Assembly (NCBI GenBank): GCA_013696015.1
Contig: JACCZI010000170.1
Location: 1 to 6,761 of the forward strand
DNA: 6,761 bases
Direction: 5' to 3'
From: Nocardioidaceae bacterium
GTDB taxonomy: Bacteria > Actinomycetota > Actinomycetes > Propionibacteriales > Nocardioidaceae
The notes beneath the pieces are model-generated. The model was not told where the DNA came from. It saw only the letters and a list, made by a program, of their open reading frames with translations, and did not search any database. Of this stretch, positions 3,996 to 6,761 are shown piece by piece. Position 1 is the first letter of the stretch. Each line of letters starts with the position of its first letter. The translations under genes were made by a program, and so were the position numbers.

Positions 3996-5852
3996 ATGAG
4001 CCACTACCGATCCAACCTACGAGACATCGAGTTCAACCTGTTCGAGGTCTTTGGCGTCGACGCCGTGATGGGTTACGGCCTCTATGAAGACGTCGACGTC
4101 GCCACGGCACGCAGCATGCTCGCCGAGATCGACCGCCTGGCCCGCACCGAGCTTGCAGCCTCCTTCGAGGACGCCGATCGACACCCGCCCACCTTCGATG
4201 CCGAAGCGCACACCGTCGAGATGCCGGAGTCGTTCAAGCGCAGCTACGCCGCATGGATGGATGCCGAGTGGTGGCGGCTGCAGATTCCGCTGGAGCTCGG
4301 TGGCCAGCCGGTGCCCGTCCCGCTGGTGTGGTCGATGGCCGAGCTGGTGCTGGGGTCAAACCCGGCGGTGTGGATGTACGCCTGCGGGCCGGCTTTCGCC
4401 AACGTGGTATGGCGGAACGGGACCGAACGCGACAAGACGATCGCCCGTCACATCGTCGAGCGGCGGTGGGGCGCCACGATGGTGCTCAGCGAGCCCGATG
4501 CTGGCTCCGACGTAGGAGCCGGACGGGCCCGGGCGTACCCGCAGGGCGACGGCACCTGGCGCATCGAAGGGGTCAAACGCTTCATCACCTCCGCCGAGCA
4601 CGACATGAGCGAGAACATCGTGCATCTCGTGCTCGCCCGGCCGGTGGGCGTCGAGGGCGTCGGCGGTCCTGGCAGCAAGGGACTGAGCCTCTTCGTGGTG
4701 CCCAAGCACCACTTCGACCTCGACACCGGGAAGCTGACCGGCGAGCGCAACGGTGCCTATGTCACCAACGTCGAGACCAAGATGGGGATCAAGGTCTCCA
4801 CCACGTGCGAGATGACGTTCGGCGACGGAGCAGCGGCGACCGGCTGGCTGCTCGGCGAGCGGCACGAGGGCATCGCCCAGATGTTCCAGATCATCGAGCA
4901 TGCGCGCATGATGGTGGGCACCAAGGCGATCGCGACGCTGTCGACCGGTTACCTCAACGCCCTCGACTACGCCCGCGAACGGGTCCAGGGGCCTGACCTG
5001 GCCCGGTCATCGGACAGGACCGCTCCGCGCGTACCGATCACGGCCCACCCAGACGTACGCCGCTCGCTCATGACGCAGAAGGCGTTCAGCGAGGCGCTGC
5101 GAGCGCTGGTGATCTACACCGCCACGTACCAGGACCGGATACGCCTCGCGGAGGCGCGAGGCGACACCGATGAGATGGCCAAGCGGGTCAACAACCTGCT
5201 GCTGCCGATCGTCAAGGGGTACGGCTCCGAGCGCTCCTGGGTGCTGCTCGGCACCGAGTCGCTGCAGACGCTCGGAGGATCCGGCTTCCTGCAGAACTAC
5301 CCGATCGAGCAATATGTCCGTGACGCCAAGATCGACACGCTCTACGAAGGCACGACCGCCATCCAGGGCATGGACCTGTTCTTTCGCAAGATCGTCCGGG
5401 ACCAGGGGCAGGCGCTCGAGCACCTCTCCAATGAGATTGTGACCTTTCTGGAGGGCGACGCCGGGAACGGCCGGCTGAAGATCGAGCGACAACTGCTGCA
5501 GCAAGGCATGGCGGACGTACATGGGATTGTCGCCGTGATGGTGCAGCAGCTCACGTCCGTCGAGCTGGCGAGCGGTGACGTCCGCGACGTCTACCGGGTC
5601 GGACTCAACACCACGCGGTTGCTGATGGCGCTCGGAGACACTGTCTGCGCCTGGCTGCTGCTGCGGCAGGCCGAGGTGGCCTTGGCCAGGCTCGGCGGCG
5701 AGGTCTCGGCCACCGACCGTGCGTTCTACGAAGGCAAGATCGCAGCGGCGCAATGGTTCTGCCGCACCGTGCTGCCACAGCTCAGCGCCGAGCGTCTCAT
5801 CGCCGAGGCCACCGACCTTTCAGTCATGGACCTCGACGAAAACGCGTTTTGA
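3996..5852 (+). CDS. fadE5: Acyl-CoA dehydrogenase, FadE5-like (long form)
   Basis: The product has 618 residues, the long ACAD form found in actinobacteria, against about 380-400 for classical ACADs. It begins MSHYRSNLRDIEFNLFEVFG, the short N-terminal extension typical of this group (AcylCoA_DH_N type). Residues about 70-150 form the helical N-domain. MVLSEPDAGSDVGA (162-175) is the FAD/substrate signature at the start of the beta-domain. From about 295 the C-domain helices include SLQTLGGSGFLQNYPIEQYV (422-441) and IDTLYEGTTAIQGMDL (446-461), where E451 is in the position of the catalytic base that abstracts the alpha proton. Residues 470-618 are the extra C-terminal helical domain. The enzyme oxidises acyl-CoA to trans-2-enoyl-CoA, passing electrons from FAD to ETF, in the first step of beta-oxidation. 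Mycobacterial FadE5 is known for broad chain-length range; the same range here is inferred. No other beta-oxidation genes are in view. Confidence 0.95.
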   Translation: MSHYRSNLRDIEFNLFEVFGVDAVMGYGLYEDVDVATARSMLAEIDRLARTELAASFEDADRHPPTFDAEAHTVEMPESFKRSYAAWMDAEWWRLQIPLELGGQPVPVPLVWSMAELVLGSNPAVWMYACGPAFANVVWRNGTERDKTIARHIVERRWGATMVLSEPDAGSDVGAGRARAYPQGDGTWRIEGVKRFITSAEHDMSENIVHLVLARPVGVEGVGGPGSKGLSLFVVPKHHFDLDTGKLTGERNGAYVTNVETKMGIKVSTTCEMTFGDGAAATGWLLGERHEGIAQMFQIIEHARMMVGTKAIATLSTGYLNALDYARERVQGPDLARSSDRTAPRVPITAHPDVRRSLMTQKAFSEALRALVIYTATYQDRIRLAEARGDTDEMAKRVNNLLLPIVKGYGSERSWVLLGTESLQTLGGSGFLQNYPIEQYVRDAKIDTLYEGTTAIQGMDLFFRKIVRDQGQALEHLSNEIVTFLEGDAGNGRLKIERQLLQQGMADVHGIVAVMVQQLTSVELASGDVRDVYRVGLNTTRLLMALGDTVCAWLLLRQAEVALARLGGEVSATDRAFYEGKIAAAQWFCRTVLPQLSAERLIAEATDLSVMDLDENAF

Positions 5853-5889
5853 CGAATGTCGGAGAACTCGGCCGTGTACCGTTATTGCG

Positions 5890-5919
5890 GCGCACAGGGG
5901 GACCAAACCCCCACTGCGC
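5890..5919 (+). promoter_or_regulatory. Strong hairpin directly before the Shine-Dalgarno of the DUF6458-like gene
   Basis: GCGCA (5890-5894) pairs with TGCGC (5915-5919), then after a 2x2 internal loop GGGGG (5897-5901) pairs with CCCCC (5908-5912) around a 6-nt loop ACCAAA. The hairpin ends one base before GGAGG begins to matter: AAGGAGG starts at 5920. It also lies 38 nt after the fadE stop. It could be a terminator or 3'-end stabiliser of fadE (no T-run follows), or a 5'-UTR element that keeps the downstream ribosome site exposed. Confidence 0.5.
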
Positions 5920-5926
5920 AAGGAGG
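5920..5926 (+). promoter_or_regulatory. Near-perfect Shine-Dalgarno AAGGAGG, sets start of DUF6458-like gene
   Basis: AAGGAGG lies 4 nt before the ATG at 5931. It fixes that start over the in-frame ATG at 5856, which would add 25 polar residues ahead of the first membrane helix and would put the hairpin inside the coding region. It is the strongest ribosome site in the window, suggesting high expression. Confidence 0.8.
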
Positions 5927-5930
5927 AATC

Positions 5931-6146
5931 ATGGGTATCGGAGTCGGCATCTTCCTCATCGCCGTCGGAGCTATCATCGTGTTCGCTCTCGACGTCAACA
6001 TTCCGGGGGTCGACAACTTTTCGCTGGGCTGGATCCTGATCGCACTAGGCGCGCTCGCGGTCGTCCTGGCGCTGGTCATGAACCAGCAGCGGGCACACAC
6101 CTCGCACACGTCTCGCGTCGAGGAACGGCGCATCGAGGATCGCTGA
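5931..6146 (+). CDS. Small two-helix membrane protein, DUF6458-like
   Basis: The product has 71 residues. It begins MGIGVGIFLIAVGAIIVFAL, then a short polar loop with D22-V-N-I-P-G-V-D and the second helix LGWILIALGALAVVLALVM, and ends in a charged tail (QQRAHTSHTSRVEERRIEDR). The MGIG-x-x-IFLIAVGAI start and short two-TM layout match the actinobacterial family of unknown function I know as DUF6458. No catalytic residues are visible. Its function is unknown; a small integral membrane protein of this kind may stabilise or regulate a larger membrane complex, but that is a guess. The next gene overlaps its stop codon, so the two are probably co-translated. Confidence 0.85.
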   Translation: MGIGVGIFLIAVGAIIVFALDVNIPGVDNFSLGWILIALGALAVVLALVMNQQRAHTSHTSRVEERRIEDR

Positions 6147-6715
6147 CCCGACAGCCTGAGCCAGGCGGCCCGAGCCGGGGCTGGTACGCGGTCGCTGTAG
6201 TGCTGTTCCTCGTGAGCCTGGCCCCTGCGTTCCTGCTCGGACGTCACGCCGTCTCGGCGGTGAACGTGGATATCGAGCGGCTCGAAGGTTCGCTGATACC
6301 TATCGGTGACAGCGAGCTCGCCGTGTGGACGGACCAGCCCGCCCTGGCGACGGGTACCGAATGCCGGCTGCGGTCACGAGGGATCGACACACCCGTCCTC
6401 CGCACCACTGACACGCTGTTGACGGTGACATCCGCGGGACGAGCATGGCGACGGCTCGCGATCATCGATGACGCATCACCGGGATCGGCGCAGCTCGCCT
6501 GTCGGCACCTCGCCGAGCCGGTGGCTCCGGACAACCTCGGAGTCTCCGAGAACCCGGATCTGCGCTCGTTCACTGTCAGCCTGGTGATCGCGGTTCTGGT
6601 GCCGGTGGTGGCCGCCGCCGTCGCTGGCGTGCTCGTGATCGCGGTGGCGTTGCTGCGGCAACGGGCCCGCCCCGGGGCGTCTCCTCCACAGCCCTACCTG
6701 CCACCTCCGGCGTAG
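6143..6715 (+). CDS. Two-TM membrane protein with extracytoplasmic domain, unknown function; probable CTG start
   Basis: I do not recognise a named function. From the CTG at 6143 it has 190 residues: a polar, proline-rich N-terminus (TRQPEPGGPSRG), membrane helix 1 (about 14-33), an extracytoplasmic domain of about 105 residues, membrane helix 2 (about 144-171), and a proline-rich cytoplasmic tail ending QPYLPPPA. The outer domain contains two cysteines, C74 and C120, able to form a disulfide, and a beta-rich pattern (ECRLRSRG, LLTVTSAGRAWRRLAII) seen in unnamed actinobacterial membrane proteins. Start choice is the oddity. The frame has no ATG, GTG or TTG near the upstream stop. The only usual start, GTG at 6200, cuts into helix 1 and has no ribosome site. 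The CTG overlaps the TGA of the preceding gene as CTGA, with GAGGA 3 nt upstream. I prefer CTG, with GTG 6200 (171 residues) as the alternative. Confidence 0.75.
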   Translation: MTRQPEPGGPSRGWYAVAVVLFLVSLAPAFLLGRHAVSAVNVDIERLEGSLIPIGDSELAVWTDQPALATGTECRLRSRGIDTPVLRTTDTLLTVTSAGRAWRRLAIIDDASPGSAQLACRHLAEPVAPDNLGVSENPDLRSFTVSLVIAVLVPVVAAAVAGVLVIAVALLRQRARPGASPPQPYLPPPA

Positions 6716-6716
6716 T

Positions 6717-6740
6717 GGCGGGTGCGCCGCCGGGGGGCGC
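6717..6740 (+). terminator. GC-rich inverted repeats after last gene, possible terminator
   Basis: Two mutually exclusive 5-bp hairpins begin right after the stop: GGCGG (6717-6721) with CCGCC (6727-6731), and GCGCC (6724-6728) with GGCGC (6736-6740). They overlap, so they could alternate. No T-run follows. In such GC-rich DNA short stems are expected by chance, so this is a weak call. Confidence 0.25.
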
Positions 6741-6761
6741 CGCGGCCCGCCCGTCGCGATG

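Noticed and set aside
4253..4996. 247-codon open frame overlapping the acyl-CoA dehydrogenase in another frame
   Set aside because: It is very Arg-rich, has no recognisable domain, and lies entirely inside a strongly conserved enzyme gene.
5007..5753. 248-codon antisense frame opposite the dehydrogenase C-terminal half
   Set aside because: It has no motif or ribosome site and lies opposite the catalytic-Glu region of the dehydrogenase; this is a shadow frame.
5849..5882. TTGACG (5849-5854) and TACCGT (5877-5882) as a promoter for the DUF6458-like gene
   Set aside because: Each hexamer looks reasonable but the 22-bp spacing is too long for a standard promoter.
5753..6142. Long open frame running through the end of fadE and across the DUF6458-like gene into the last membrane protein gene
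   Set aside because: The first part lies out of frame under two well-supported genes and translates to Arg/His-rich shadow sequence. Only the part from about 6143 has real protein character.

Overview
The window is high-GC DNA with GTG starts, short or leaderless 5' ends and several actinobacterial protein families (FadE5-type acyl-CoA dehydrogenase, DUF6458-type small membrane protein, Rrf2 regulator). It is most likely a chromosomal segment of an actinomycete. The genus cannot be fixed from sequence alone. There are no tRNA, rRNA, CRISPR, insertion-sequence or phage signatures, and it reads as ordinary chromosome.

Layout. (1) Positions 1-1325, minus strand: a three-gene unit with overlapping stops and starts. 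In order of transcription it encodes a membrane-anchored protein with HYH and HTH histidine clusters, a TlpA/ResA-type thioredoxin, and the start of a CcdA-type thiol-reductant transporter that runs off the left edge. Together they look like an extracytoplasmic thiol-redox module, probably for cytochrome c or metal-site maturation. (2) Positions 1326-1570: a spacer with a candidate promoter for that unit, a 10-bp direct repeat, and a nested inverted repeat just after the next gene. (3) Positions 1571-2080, minus strand: a stand-alone XdhC Rossmann-domain protein without the usual N-terminal domain and with an altered nucleotide-binding loop. (4) Positions 2214-3359, plus strand: a P-loop sulfotransferase-like protein, divergent from xdhC. 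Both genes of this pair have a TANNNT box 7-8 nt before the ATG, as in leaderless transcripts. (5) Positions 3370-3828, minus strand: a cysteine-free Rrf2 regulator, convergent with the sulfotransferase-like gene; a perfect 9-bp-arm palindrome sits in the tail of its coding region. (6) Positions 3996-5852, plus strand: a complete FadE5-like acyl-CoA dehydrogenase, divergent from the Rrf2 gene. (7) Positions 5931-6715, plus strand: a 71-aa DUF6458-like membrane protein preceded by a strong hairpin and a near-perfect Shine-Dalgarno, then a two-TM protein whose best start is a CTG overlapping the previous stop codon.

I see no obviously new multi-gene system. The points most worth a second look are the His-rich protein/TlpA/CcdA unit, the solo XdhC with a degenerate loop, the hairpin abutting the Shine-Dalgarno at 5890-5926, and the CTG start at 6143.
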